This document shows positions 1-8,556 of a stretch of DNA of 64,000 nt, piece after piece (the first letter of the stretch is position 1; each line of letters opens with the position of its first letter). A model generated the notes under the pieces. The model had not been told where the DNA came from, did not search any database, and saw only the letters and a program-made list of their open reading frames with translations. This DNA is from Caldicellulosiruptoraceae bacterium PP1. GTDB taxonomy: Bacteria; Bacillota; Thermoanaerobacteria; Caldicellulosiruptorales; Caldicellulosiruptoraceae. The stretch is taken from the NCBI GenBank assembly GCA_041320695.1, contig JBGGOQ010000001.1, positions 124,001-188,000 of the forward strand, given 5' to 3'. Position numbers and translations under genes: made by a program.

Positions 1-446
1 TTAGTGAAGTAGTTATAAGAACTACAGTAATGGTTGGATTTCCTACTGAAACAGAAGAACAATTTGATGAACTGTATGAATTTATAAAATTAACAAAATT
101 CGATAGATTAGGAGTTTTTATGTATTCACAAGAAGAAGATACAAAAGCAGCAGAACTTCCACAAGTTGACCTAGATATTAAAGCAAAAAGATTTGAAAAA
201 ATTGTTAATTTACAAAGAAGGATATCATTAAATAATAACAAAAAAAGAATTGGCAAGACTTATGATATTATTATTGAAGGAAAGGATAAGAATAATTTTT
301 ATATAGCTAGAAGCCAATTTGAAGCTCCTGAAGTAGATGGGAAAATAATAGCATTTTCTAAAGAGGAATTAAAACAGGGACAGTTTTATACAGTAAAGAT
401 AGTTGACGCATTTGAGTATGATTTAGTAGGAGAGGTAATTAAATGA
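1..446 (+). CDS. rimO: Ribosomal protein uS12 methylthiotransferase RimO, C-terminal part
   Basis: The reading frame is open from the window edge (codons from position 3) to the stop at 444-446, giving about 147 of the usual ~440 residues. It begins in the back half of the radical-SAM barrel, where VGFPTETEEQF is a hallmark of RimO/MiaB proteins. It ends in a TRAM-like RNA-binding domain (about the last 65 residues). The family methylthiolates an aspartate of ribosomal protein S12; the N-terminal cluster-binding cysteines lie outside the window. The RimO rather than MiaB call rests on the FMYSQEEDTKAA segment and on the rimO-pgsA-cinA order common in Clostridia. Its stop overlaps the pgsA start by 4 nt (ATGA), so the two are translationally coupled. 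Confidence 0.88.
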   Translation, partial: SEVVIRTTVMVGFPTETEEQFDELYEFIKLTKFDRLGVFMYSQEEDTKAAELPQVDLDIKAKRFEKIVNLQRRISLNNNKKRIGKTYDIIIEGKDKNNFYIARSQFEAPEVDGKIIAFSKEELKQGQFYTVKIVDAFEYDLVGEVIK

Positions 447-991
447 ATATTGCTAATACTATAACATCTATCAGGATATTGTTAATACCTTTATTTATGT
501 ATTTTCTATTAGCAAGTGATATGCATTACAGCAAATTCATAGCATCAGTAATTTTTATTATTGCAGCAATAACTGATAGCTTAGATGGATATTTGGCACG
601 TTCAAGAAAGATTGTAACAAATCTTGGTAAGTTTTTGGATCCTCTTGCAGATAAACTGTTAATAACTGCAGCATTAGTATCGTTAGTAGAATTAAATAAG
701 TTATCTTCTTGGATAGCTATGATAATAATTGGTCGAGAATTTATTGTTACAGGTTTGAGAATGGTAGCTGCTGCAGAAGGTATTGTAATTGCTGCAAATA
801 TATGGGGTAAAATTAAAACAATATCTCAAGTTGTTGCAATAGTTACCCTTTTATTAAATAATTATCCATTTAGCTTGATTAATTTTAGATTTGATGTTTT
901 TTCTCTTTGGATAGCTGTTATTTTGACCATTTATTCTGGCTTTGACTACATACGCAATAATTGGCATGTAATTAATTATACAAAAAAGTGA
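443..991 (+). CDS. pgsA: CDP-diacylglycerol--glycerol-3-phosphate 3-phosphatidyltransferase
   Basis: This membrane enzyme makes phosphatidylglycerophosphate from CDP-diacylglycerol and glycerol-3-phosphate, the committed step to phosphatidylglycerol and cardiolipin. The CDP-alcohol phosphotransferase signature is complete: D45, D48, G49, R53, G62, D66 and D70, in DSLDGYLAR and LGKFLDPLADK. The 182-residue length is normal, and there are several hydrophobic segments. The start is coupled to rimO through an ATGA overlap. The next gene begins a few bases past its stop. Confidence 0.95.
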   Translation: MNIANTITSIRILLIPLFMYFLLASDMHYSKFIASVIFIIAAITDSLDGYLARSRKIVTNLGKFLDPLADKLLITAALVSLVELNKLSSWIAMIIIGREFIVTGLRMVAAAEGIVIAANIWGKIKTISQVVAIVTLLLNNYPFSLINFRFDVFSLWIAVILTIYSGFDYIRNNWHVINYTKK

Positions 992-1002
992 GGAAAAAGC
1001 TT

Positions 1003-2232
1003 ATGGTTGCAGAAGTTATTTGTGTTGGAACTGAACTTTTATTAGGACAAATAGTTAATACAAATGCACAATATATTTCACAGAAATTAGCTCAATATGG
1101 AATAGACCTTTATTATCAAACTGTTGTAGGAGATAATTACGATAGACTTAAAAAAGCTATACAAATTGCATATTCAAGATCAGATATGATAATTTTTACT
1201 GGTGGCTTAGGTCCAACTTCTGATGATATAACAAAAGAGGTTGTTTCAGATTTTTTTAATATTGAACTTGTTGAAGATAAAGATACGTTAAAACATATAC
1301 AAAGTTTTTTTGAAATGAGAAAAAGAGAAATGCCTGAAATAAATAAAAAACAGGCTTTAGTTCCATTAGGATCAATTATCTTAAAAAATGACTTTGGCAC
1401 TGCTCCTGGAGTAATTATTGAAAAAGATGAGAAGGTTGCAATTTTGCTTCCTGGGCCACCTTATGAATTGAAACCCATGTTTGAAAATTATGTAGAAAAT
1501 TATTTAAAAAAATTCTCCAATAAAAGAATATTTTCAAAAATAATTAGATTTACTGGGATTGGTGAATCATCAATTGAAGAGCAACTAAAAGACATTATAT
1601 TAAACCAAACAGATCCAACAATCGCTTTATATGCAAAGCCGTATGAAGTAACTATGAGAATCTCCACTAAGAAAGATAACCAAGAAATAGCATACAAAAT
1701 GCTTGATCAAATTGTTACTAAAGTAAAAGAAAGATTAGAAAAATTTATATATTCATATGATGATTTAACAATAGAACAATTAATAGTAGAGCAGCTAAGA
1801 AGGAAAGGATTAATTCTTTCGGTTGCTGAGTCATGCACAGGTGGGCTCATTGCCAATAAAATAACTGATGTTCCGGGTGCGTCAGCAGTTTTTGATAGAG
1901 GTTTTATTGTATATTCAAATCAAGCTAAGATAGATGAATTAGGAGTTCCAGAAGAATTAATTAAAGAATATGGTGCAGTAAGCTCCTTTGTTGCAGAAAA
2001 AATGGCTGAGGGTGCAATAAAAAATTCCAATGCAAACATTTCAATTAGTACAACTGGAATAGCTGGGCCAACTGGTGCAACTGATAAAAAACCTATTGGA
2101 TTAGTTTATGTTGGGATATGCTATGATGGAAAAACTGAAAGCTTCGAATATAGATTTGTTGGAGATCGTAAAACTATTAAAGAGAATGCTACCTTTGCTG
2201 CTCTTGAAGTTTTAAGAAAAAAAATATTTTAG
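1003..2232 (+). CDS. cinA: CinA family protein (putative competence/damage-inducible protein; NMN amidohydrolase domain)
   Basis: Two-domain protein of about 409 residues. The N-terminal MoCF-like domain has GTELLLGQ and GGLGPTSDD motifs. The C-terminal CinA domain, from about residue 265, carries AESCTGG near residue 276. That domain deamidates nicotinamide mononucleotide in characterised homologues, and the N-terminal domain is linked to pyrophosphatase activity. I chose ATG 1003 over the in-frame GTG at 988: the sequence AGTGAGG just upstream makes a good ribosome site for 1003, and family members start with a Met-x-Ala-Glu-like sequence there. The cinA-recA neighbourhood is a classic Firmicute arrangement. 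Confidence 0.93.
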   Translation: MVAEVICVGTELLLGQIVNTNAQYISQKLAQYGIDLYYQTVVGDNYDRLKKAIQIAYSRSDMIIFTGGLGPTSDDITKEVVSDFFNIELVEDKDTLKHIQSFFEMRKREMPEINKKQALVPLGSIILKNDFGTAPGVIIEKDEKVAILLPGPPYELKPMFENYVENYLKKFSNKRIFSKIIRFTGIGESSIEEQLKDIILNQTDPTIALYAKPYEVTMRISTKKDNQEIAYKMLDQIVTKVKERLEKFIYSYDDLTIEQLIVEQLRRKGLILSVAESCTGGLIANKITDVPGASAVFDRGFIVYSNQAKIDELGVPEELIKEYGAVSSFVAEKMAEGAIKNSNANISISTTGIAGPTGATDKKPIGLVYVGICYDGKTESFEYRFVGDRKTIKENATFAALEVLRKKIF

Positions 2233-2239
2233 TTCGATA

Positions 2240-2268
2240 TTGAAAAAATGAAGTAAAAAATATATAAT
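2240..2268 (+). promoter_or_regulatory. Promoter of recA
   Basis: A vegetative-type promoter: -35 TTGAAA at 2240-2245, a 17-nt spacer, and -10 TATAAT at 2263-2268. The predicted transcription start is near 2275, about 27 nt before the recA ATG. Confidence 0.7.
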
Positions 2269-2273
2269 TTAAT

Positions 2274-2287
2274 AAAACGAATGTTCG
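2274..2287 (+). promoter_or_regulatory. Putative LexA (SOS) operator of recA
   Basis: The sequence AAAACGAATGTTCG fits the Firmicute LexA/DinR box (CGAAC-N4-GTTCG). The right half-site is perfect, and the left half matches at three of five positions. It overlaps the predicted transcription start, where a repressor would block initiation. A nested palindrome, ACGAA-TG-TTCGT, occupies 2277-2288. The call combines sequence and position; no lexA gene is in the window. Confidence 0.5.
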
Positions 2288-2301
2288 TATGGAGGTTCTC
2301 T

Positions 2302-3369
2302 ATGGAAAATATAGATAAGAAAAAAGCACTTGATAGGGTTGTTCTTGATATTGAAAAACAATTTGGTAAAGGTTCAATAATGAAATTAGGCGAAATAGCG
2401 AAGGATAACATTGATGTAGTATCAACAGGTGCATTGTCCTTAGATATTGCATTAGGTGTTGGAGGAGTTCCAAGAGGTCGTATTGTGGAGATTTATGGTG
2501 CTGAATCTTCAGGTAAAACAACTATTGCACTTCACATAATTGCAGAAGCACAAAAGGCAGGAGGAGAAGCAGCATTTGTTGACGCAGAACATGCTTTAGA
2601 TCCTTTTTATGCAAAAAGGCTAGGTGTAGATATAAATAATCTTTTAGTTTCACAACCTGACAACGGTGAGCAAGCATTAGAAATTGTTGAAGCTTTAGTT
2701 AGAAGTAACGCAATTGATGTTATAGTTGTGGACTCTGTTGCTGCATTGGTTCCACAAGCAGAAATTGAAGGTGAAATGGGGGAAGCTCATGTTGGGCTTC
2801 AAGCAAGACTTATGTCACAGGCTCTTAGAAAGCTTGCGGGTATTACCAATAAAACAAAAACAATTGTTATTTTTATAAATCAGCTAAGAGAAAAAGTTGG
2901 TGTTATGTTCGGTAATCCAGAAACTACACCTGGTGGTCGTGCGCTTAAGTTTTATTCATCAGTTAGGTTAGAAGTAAAAAAAGGTGAACAACTGAAAGTC
3001 CAAGGTGAATCAATCGGTGCAAAGGTAAAAGTAAAAGTTGTTAAAAATAAAGTCGCACCTCCATTCAAAGAAGCAGAATTTGATTTGATATATGGCGAAG
3101 GTATTTCTAGAGAAGGGAACGTCCTTGACGTTGCTGTAAACATTGATATTGTTCAAAAGAGTGGTGCTTGGTATACATATAATGGTCAAAAGATTGGTCA
3201 AGGTAGAGAAAATGCTAAGCAATTTTTGAAAGAAAATCCTCAAGTAATGCAAGAATTAATTGAAAAGATTAAACAAAATGCTAATATTGCATTTGAAAAG
3301 ATAAAAACTACAGCAACAACAGAGGATGAACTATTTGAACCTGGTGATTTAAATGAAGATAATGGATAA
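2302..3369 (+). CDS. recA: Recombinase RecA
   Basis: ATP-dependent strand-exchange protein that also activates LexA self-cleavage. The Walker A GAESSGKT sits at residues 67-74. The L2/DNA-binding region carries [20 protein letters not shown], which is near-universal in RecA. The length of about 355 residues and the acidic tail are normal. The start is ATG 2302, 6 nt after GGAGG (2291-2295), rather than the ATG at 2281, which lies in the operator region. recX overlaps its end. Confidence 0.98.
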   Translation: MENIDKKKALDRVVLDIEKQFGKGSIMKLGEIAKDNIDVVSTGALSLDIALGVGGVPRGRIVEIYGAESSGKTTIALHIIAEAQKAGGEAAFVDAEHALDPFYAKRLGVDINNLLVSQPDNGEQALEIVEALVRSNAIDVIVVDSVAALVPQAEIEGEMGEAHVGLQARLMSQALRKLAGITNKTKTIVIFINQLREKVGVMFGNPETTPGGRALKFYSSVRLEVKKGEQLKVQGESIGAKVKVKVVKNKVAPPFKEAEFDLIYGEGISREGNVLDVAVNIDIVQKSGAWYTYNGQKIGQGRENAKQFLKENPQVMQELIEKIKQNANIAFEKIKTTATTEDELFEPGDLNEDNG

Positions 3370-3958
3370 AATTCAAAACATAAATTTTATTAAATTATTA
3401 TTAGATAATGGGCAAGAAGTCACTATTCACAAGGATATATACTTTAAAAATTATTTATTTGAAACAGAAGAATTATCGCAAGAACAATTATCTGAAATTA
3501 TAAAACAAAATCAATTTTTATTAGCAAAGGATACTCTATTGTCATATATAAAAAGATACCCATTAAAATCAGAAAAACAATATATTTCATATTTGATAAC
3601 AAAAGGATTCGACATAGCTACTGCTCAAAAAGCAGTAGCTTATTTTATAAACAATGGATATATTAATGAGGATATAAATATAAAAAAGGTTATAAAGAAG
3701 TATAAAGGTAAAAAATCTATAAAAGAATTAAAATATATCTTAAAGAAAAATGGATTTAAGGAAAATTTAATTAATTCTATTGACTTTTCAGAAATATCTG
3801 ATCAAGGATATTTGGATAAACTTATAGAAAAAAAGGTTAAGAAAATAAAGAATAAAAATGATTATAACCAAATAAATAAATTAATTAGATATCTAATATC
3901 TAAAGGTTTTGAATATGAAAGAATTATAGAGAAAATTAAAGAATTAAAGTTATTGTAG
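3353..3958 (+). CDS. recX: Regulatory protein RecX
   Basis: RecX caps or modulates RecA filaments and is usually next to recA, as here with a 17-nt overlap. The 201-residue product is basic and helical, with three-helix RecX repeats such as [18 protein letters not shown] and the [13 protein letters not shown] segment in the middle. No strong ribosome site precedes ATG 3353; ATG 3362 is an in-frame alternative. Translation probably depends on coupling to recA. Confidence 0.85.
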   Translation: MKIMDKIQNINFIKLLLDNGQEVTIHKDIYFKNYLFETEELSQEQLSEIIKQNQFLLAKDTLLSYIKRYPLKSEKQYISYLITKGFDIATAQKAVAYFINNGYINEDINIKKVIKKYKGKKSIKELKYILKKNGFKENLINSIDFSEISDQGYLDKLIEKKVKKIKNKNDYNQINKLIRYLISKGFEYERIIEKIKELKLL

Positions 3959-3971
3959 AAAGCTTCGAAGG

Positions 3972-4000
3972 TTGACACACTGTGCAAAAAGTAATAAAAT
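3972..4000 (+). promoter_or_regulatory. Promoter of rny
   Basis: A perfect -35 TTGACA at 3972-3977, a 17-nt spacer and -10 TAAAAT at 3995-4000, in the 86-nt gap between recX and rny. Confidence 0.65.
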
Positions 4001-4044
4001 TTAGTTATAACCTTTAATGTGTTTAATAAAAGGAGGTGCAGACG

Positions 4045-5598
4045 ATTAGTGGAGCTAATATTATTATAACCTCTGTGGTTTCTTTGATAGTTGCTATTAT
4101 TGCCTTTTTTATAGGCTATTTATATAGAAAAAAAATAGCTGAAAAAGTAATAAAAAGTGCTGAACAAGAAGCATTTAGAATAATTGATGAGGCAAAAAAA
4201 CAAGCAGAAGCTTCTAAAAAGGAAGCAACATTAAGTGCTAAAGAAGAAATTCACAGAGCAAGAAATGATTTTGAAAGAGAAGTTAGAGAAAGAAGATCTG
4301 AGCTTCAACGCTTAGAGCGAAGATTGATACAAAAGGAAGAAATGCTCGATAAAAAGACTTCTCAGGTTGAAGAAAAGGATGAACAACTTAATCAAAAACT
4401 TAAAGATATTCAAAAACTTCAAGAAGAGATTGAAGAAATCAAAAAGAAAGAAAATGAAGAACTTCAAAGGATTTCTGGTTTAACCCAGGAAGAAGCAAAA
4501 CAAATAATAATTAAGAGTGTTGAACAAGAAGTAAAACATGACCTTGCTGTAATGATAAAAGAATACGAGCAGCAAGCTAAAGAAGAAGCTGATAAAAAAG
4601 CAAGAGAAATAATATCTTTATCAATCCAAAGGTATTCATCCGATTATGTAGCTGAAAATACTGTTTCTGTTGTTTCTCTTCCAAATGATGAGATGAAAGG
4701 TAGAATAATTGGAAGAGAAGGAAGAAATATTAAGGCGTTTGAAACAGTAACAGGAATTGATTTAATAATTGATGATACTCCTGAAGCTGTTATATTATCT
4801 GGCTTTGATCCAATTAGAAGAGAAATTGCAAAACTTACTCTTGAAAAGCTTATCCTAGATGGAAGAATACATCCTGCTAGAATTGAAGAAATGTATGATA
4901 AAGCAAAGAAAGAGGTTGAAACAAAGATTAGAGAAGAGGGTGAGAGGATTGTATTTGAACTTGGTATACACAATCTACACCCAGAACTTATAAAGACAAT
5001 TGGAAAGCTTAGATACAGAACAAGTTATGGTCAAAATGTTCTTTCACATTCAATTGAAGTAGCTGTTATAGCAGGAATAATGGCTGCTGAACTTGGAATT
5101 GATCAATCAATTGCAAAAAGGGCCGGATTACTTCATGATATTGGTAAAGCTGTTGACCATGAGGTTGAAGGCTCACACGCATTAATAGGTTATGAGTTAG
5201 CAAAAAGATACAAAGAAACTAACATTGATGTTCTTGAGTCAATTGCTGGACATCATGGTGAAATGGAAACAAAATCTATTTATAATGTTTTAATTCAAGC
5301 TGCAGATTCTATTTCAGCAGCAAGACCGGGGGCAAGAAGAGAATCTTTAGAATCCTATATCAAACGATTACAAAAATTAGAAGAAATAGCAAATTCGTTT
5401 GAAGGTGTTGAAAAAGCTTATGCTATTCAAGCAGGAAGAGAAATAAGAATTATGGTTAAACCAGAAATTGTAAATGATGAAAGCATAGTTCTTATTGCTC
5501 GAGAAATAGTAAAGAGAATTGAAAACGAAGTAGATTATCCTGGACAAATTAAAGTTAATGTAATTAGAGAAGTTAGAACAATTGAGTATGCAAAATAA
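4045..5598 (+). CDS. rny: Ribonuclease Y, probably starting at an ATT codon
   Basis: Membrane-anchored endoribonuclease that initiates mRNA decay in Firmicutes. In order it has an N-terminal transmembrane segment (about residues 5-25), a long charged coiled coil to about residue 190, a KH domain ([10 protein letters not shown] at about 219-228) and an HD domain ([13 protein letters not shown]364/D365). The length, about 517 residues, is standard. Start: a near-ideal Shine-Dalgarno AGGAGGTG lies at 4031-4038. The only formal start codon, GTG 4036, lies inside it, so it would have no ribosome site. ATT 4045 is 6 nt downstream of it and in frame. A terminator follows the stop. Confidence 0.95.
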   Translation: MSGANIIITSVVSLIVAIIAFFIGYLYRKKIAEKVIKSAEQEAFRIIDEAKKQAEASKKEATLSAKEEIHRARNDFEREVRERRSELQRLERRLIQKEEMLDKKTSQVEEKDEQLNQKLKDIQKLQEEIEEIKKKENEELQRISGLTQEEAKQIIIKSVEQEVKHDLAVMIKEYEQQAKEEADKKAREIISLSIQRYSSDYVAENTVSVVSLPNDEMKGRIIGREGRNIKAFETVTGIDLIIDDTPEAVILSGFDPIRREIAKLTLEKLILDGRIHPARIEEMYDKAKKEVETKIREEGERIVFELGIHNLHPELIKTIGKLRYRTSYGQNVLSHSIEVAVIAGIMAAELGIDQSIAKRAGLLHDIGKAVDHEVEGSHALIGYELAKRYKETNIDVLESIAGHHGEMETKSIYNVLIQAADSISAARPGARRESLESYIKRLQKLEEIANSFEGVEKAYAIQAGREIRIMVKPEIVNDESIVLIAREIVKRIENEVDYPGQIKVNVIREVRTIEYAK

Positions 5599-5613
5599 TG
5601 TAAATAGGAAAAG

Positions 5614-5645
5614 AAAGCGTGTTTTGATTACAAAACACGCTTTTT
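5614..5645 (+). terminator. Intrinsic terminator after rny
   Basis: A perfect 13-bp stem (AAAGCGTGTTTTG with CAAAACACGCTTT), an ATTA loop at 5627-5630 and a T-run to 5645. Confidence 0.9.
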
Positions 5646-5667
5646 ATAAATCATGTTGGAGGTAAAT

Positions 5668-6444
5668 ATGAGATTTTTAGCAATAGGAGATGTTGTAGGA
5701 AGGCCAGGCAGAAATATAATTAAAAACTCGTTGAATAAGGTTAAAGAAAATTATCATATTGATGTTGTTATTGCAAATTGCGAAAATTCTGCTGGTGGAA
5801 ACGGAATATCAAAGAAAGTAGCAGATGAACTTTTTTCTGCAGGTATAAATGTAATGACCATGGGTAATCATGTATGGGCAAATAAAGAAATTTTTGCATT
5901 TATTGAAAATGAACATAGAATTGTTAGACCAGCAAATTATCCAGAAAAAACTCCGGGTAGAGGCTATAATATTTATATAAACAATGGGAATGAATATGCT
6001 GTAATTAATCTTTGTGGTCGTGTTTTTATGGAAAATTTTGAGTGCCCATTTAAGAGAATTGACGAAATTCTTGAAAGGTTGAAAACCAAGATAATTTTAG
6101 TTGATTTTCATGCTGAAGCAACATCTGAAAAAAAAGCATTTGGATATTACCTTGATGGCAGAGTAAGCTGCGTTTTTGGGACACATACACATGTTCAAAC
6201 CTCTGATGAAAGAATCTTACCTAATGGAACTGCTTATATAACAGATGTTGGCATGACAGGGCCATATGAGTCAATATTAGGAGTTGATAAAGATTTGGTT
6301 ATACAAAAGTTTATAACAATGCTTCCTGTGCGTTTTGAAGTAGCAAAAGGAATGGCACAGCTCAATGGAGTTATTATAGATATTGATGAAAATAGCGGAA
6401 AAGCAACAAATATACAAAGATTAAATTTCACTTTAGAAGAATAA
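5668..6444 (+). CDS. YmdB-type metallophosphoesterase (TIGR00282 family)
   Basis: The product is about 258 residues, normal for the family. Metal-ligand motifs are present: GDVVGRPGR at the N-terminus (D8), NCENSAGG, GNH at 66-68, DFHAEATSE and GTHTHVQTSDE. The B. subtilis homologue YmdB is a 2',3'-cyclic-nucleotide phosphodiesterase that affects biofilm and sporulation decisions and is encoded directly after rny (ymdA), the same order as here. ATG 5668 is preceded by TTGGAGGT and preferred to ATG 5653. The gene lies between two terminators, so it is probably its own short unit or read through from rny. Confidence 0.9.
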   Translation: MRFLAIGDVVGRPGRNIIKNSLNKVKENYHIDVVIANCENSAGGNGISKKVADELFSAGINVMTMGNHVWANKEIFAFIENEHRIVRPANYPEKTPGRGYNIYINNGNEYAVINLCGRVFMENFECPFKRIDEILERLKTKIILVDFHAEATSEKKAFGYYLDGRVSCVFGTHTHVQTSDERILPNGTAYITDVGMTGPYESILGVDKDLVIQKFITMLPVRFEVAKGMAQLNGVIIDIDENSGKATNIQRLNFTLEE

Positions 6445-6487
6445 AAAAATCCAAGGTAATCTTAAGAAATTACCTTGGATTTTTTTC
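6444..6487 (+). terminator. Intrinsic terminator after the ymdB-type gene
   Basis: A long A/T-flanked stem pairs TCCAAGGTAAT with ATTACCTTGGA around an 8-nt loop (6461-6468), followed by a T-run. Confidence 0.9.
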
Positions 6488-6546
6488 ATAATTTATAAAT
6501 TAACATAATAAAATTTAGTAAGACCAAAGATGAGGGGGTAATACAA

Positions 6547-7467
6547 ATTATTACAACATATAATTCCAAAATTGATGAAATATTAACCAAGTTTCCAACT
6601 GATATAGTCACACTTATTAGAAGTAAAATAAAGGATTTATATGAAATTAACGAAATAAGAATTTTTTTAGAAAAGCCATTAATAGTTATAGCAAAAAATG
6701 AATATATATTTTATAACTGTATAATTACTAACTATTATCTTGATACTATCATGAAAAATCTTACTGAAAATTCTTTATATACTTATGAGAGAGAGTTGAT
6801 AAAAGGGTATTTTAGCATAAAAGGTGGTCATAGAATTGGTGTGTCAGGTAAGTTTACTGAAACAAATAAAAAAGTTATCTCTTTTACTCAAATCAATGGG
6901 CTAAACATTAGAATTGCAAAAGACATAAGGAATATTTCTGACAAAATAATACCATTTATATTAAAAAATAACAATAGCATTAAGAATCTCTTAATTATAT
7001 CACCACCAGGTTGTGGAAAAACTACTCTTTTAAGAGATTTAATTAGAAATTTAAGTAACGGTAGAAATGATTTTGGCTTTAGAGGATTTTATATTGCAGT
7101 TATAGATGAAAGGTCTGAGATTGCAGCTTTTGGTAAAGAAAATATAGGTACAGATTTAGGAATAAGAACATATATATTAGATGGTGTTTCAAAATATAAT
7201 GGGATGCTTATGGCAATAAGAAGTTTATCTCCAGATATATTAGCTATGGATGAATTAGGAGAGGAAGAAGATTATATTGCAATAAATGAAGCATCAAAAA
7301 TGGGAGTTAAAGTTATTGCAACAGTCCATTCAAGTGGACTAGATGAATTGCAAAAAAGGAAAACAATGAAGCAAATAATCGACTCAAAAACTTTTGAAGT
7401 AGCTGTTGTATTAAGTAAAAATAATGGCCCTGGAACTATTGAAAAAATAACTAATTTAGGTGAATAA
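6547..7467 (+). CDS. spoIIIAA: Stage III sporulation protein AA, secretion-type ATPase; apparent ATT start
   Basis: ATPase of the SpoIIIA-SpoIIQ channel that joins mother cell and forespore. Walker A PPGCGKTTL is near residues 153-161, and the Walker B region is ILAMDELGEE. The first in-frame ATG is 6751, but the frame stays open further upstream and encodes the conserved EINEIRIFLEKPL segment that SpoIIIAA proteins have before this point. The gene must therefore start earlier. There is no ATG, GTG or TTG in that stretch. GAGGGGG at 6532-6538 is followed 8 nt later by ATT 6547 (alternatives ATT 6550, ATA 6541), giving about 306 residues, the usual family size. First gene of an eight-gene operon expected to be under mother-cell sigma control. 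Confidence 0.9.
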   Translation: MITTYNSKIDEILTKFPTDIVTLIRSKIKDLYEINEIRIFLEKPLIVIAKNEYIFYNCIITNYYLDTIMKNLTENSLYTYERELIKGYFSIKGGHRIGVSGKFTETNKKVISFTQINGLNIRIAKDIRNISDKIIPFILKNNNSIKNLLIISPPGCGKTTLLRDLIRNLSNGRNDFGFRGFYIAVIDERSEIAAFGKENIGTDLGIRTYILDGVSKYNGMLMAIRSLSPDILAMDELGEEEDYIAINEASKMGVKVIATVHSSGLDELQKRKTMKQIIDSKTFEVAVVLSKNNGPGTIEKITNLGE

Positions 7468-7468
7468 A

Positions 7469-7924
7469 ATGATAAAGTTAATTGGCAGTATTTTAATAAT
7501 TTTTTCCTCATTTCTACTTGGCTTTTCTAAATCTTACGAATTGAAAGAAAGGTCTTATTTTATAAATAATTTAATAACATTTTTAAAGTTTGCAAAAACA
7601 GAAATTATTTCAACAAGAAATACAATTAATCAAGTTATAGAAAAATATAACAACATAAATAAACACAATTCAAAAAAAATAATTAACTTTGAAGAAAGTT
7701 TAAAATGCTCATATCTAAAATCAACAGAGAAAAATCTTATTATAAATTTTTTTAATATTGTTGCAACATCATCAATCTTAGAAATAGACCAAATAATTGA
7801 TGATTATATTAGACAATTAAATGAACTATATATCGAAGCAAAACAAGAATACTACAAAAATGCAAAGCTTTTTTCAATACTTGGTGCATTGTGTGGAATT
7901 TCAATTTGTATAATTCTTTTCTAA
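7469..7924 (+). CDS. spoIIIAB: Stage III sporulation protein AB
   Basis: About 151 residues with an N-terminal membrane segment (IGSILIIFSSFLLGFSKS), a helical middle and a C-terminal hydrophobic segment (LGALCGISICIILF). This is the SpoIIIAB architecture, related to type II secretion GspF. ATG 7469 follows the spoIIIAA stop by 1 nt and uses a GGTGA ribosome site inside the end of spoIIIAA. Confidence 0.88.
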   Translation: MIKLIGSILIIFSSFLLGFSKSYELKERSYFINNLITFLKFAKTEIISTRNTINQVIEKYNNINKHNSKKIINFEESLKCSYLKSTEKNLIINFFNIVATSSILEIDQIIDDYIRQLNELYIEAKQEYYKNAKLFSILGALCGISICIILF

Positions 7925-7950
7925 TTAAATCCCTTGAAGAGGTGCTGTGA

Positions 7951-8148
7951 ATGAATATAGATTTAATATTTAAAATAGCTGCAGTAGGAATTATTGTTGC
8001 AGTTTTGAATCAGGTGCTTATAAAAACCGGACGTGAAGAACAAGCAATGCTAACTACATTAACAGGTTTGATAATTGTTTTAATTATTGTTGTTGATCTT
8101 ATAAAAAAACTTTTTGATACAGTAAAATCTGTTTTTAATCTATTTTAA
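7951..8148 (+). CDS. spoIIIAC: Stage III sporulation protein AC
   Basis: A 65-residue, two-transmembrane-segment protein, the standard SpoIIIAC size. It has the characteristic loop with KTGREEQAMLTTLTG between the membrane segments. It has a GAGGTGCTG ribosome site and lies between spoIIIAB and spoIIIAD. It is a membrane component of the sporulation channel. Confidence 0.93.
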   Translation: MNIDLIFKIAAVGIIVAVLNQVLIKTGREEQAMLTTLTGLIIVLIIVVDLIKKLFDTVKSVFNLF

Positions 8149-8160
8149 TGGGTGAATATA

Positions 8161-8544
8161 ATGGAGCTATTTAATGTTATTATAATCTGTTTAGTTTCTT
8201 TGATATTTGTAATTATTATAAAAAAAACACAACCAGAGTTTTCTTTATTAATTACAATTATAACAGGAATTGCAGTCTTTTTTATTATATATGACAAAAT
8301 AGCATTTATAATTGGAGAAATTATTGAAATGAACAATAAGGTTTTTGGTTCAAGCGAATATATTGGCTCACTAATAAAAATGACTGGAATAGCTTTAATT
8401 ACAGACTATGCTTCAAATATATGCAAAGACAGTGGTGAGAGTGCATTTGCATTTAAAATTGAATTAGCAGGTAAGGTTATAATATTGTTTCTATCGTTAC
8501 CAATTCTTTTTTCACTAATCAATTTTATATCAAAATTTATATAA
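8161..8544 (+). CDS. spoIIIAD: Stage III sporulation protein AD
   Basis: About 127 residues with several hydrophobic segments and the family-typical stretch GIALITDYASNICKDSGES. ATG 8161 is 5 nt after the GGGTGA ribosome site and preferred to GTG 8152, which lies within that site. Membrane component of the SpoIIIA channel, paralogous in style to SpoIIIAC. Confidence 0.93.
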   Translation: MELFNVIIICLVSLIFVIIIKKTQPEFSLLITIITGIAVFFIIYDKIAFIIGEIIEMNNKVFGSSEYIGSLIKMTGIALITDYASNICKDSGESAFAFKIELAGKVIILFLSLPILFSLINFISKFI

Positions 8545-8556
8545 GAGGAGTCTAAT

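Noticed and set aside
988..1002. GTG 988 as the cinA start
   Set aside because: It overlaps the pgsA stop and lies within the ribosome site that serves ATG 1003, and family N-termini match 1003.
6488..6512. Sigma-E type promoter before spoIIIAA
   Set aside because: CATA- and ATA-like boxes exist but the spacing is too short; no reliable call by eye.
6751..7467. SpoIIIAA starting at the first ATG (6751)
   Set aside because: Would remove a conserved N-terminal segment that is clearly encoded upstream in the same frame and has a ribosome site before it.
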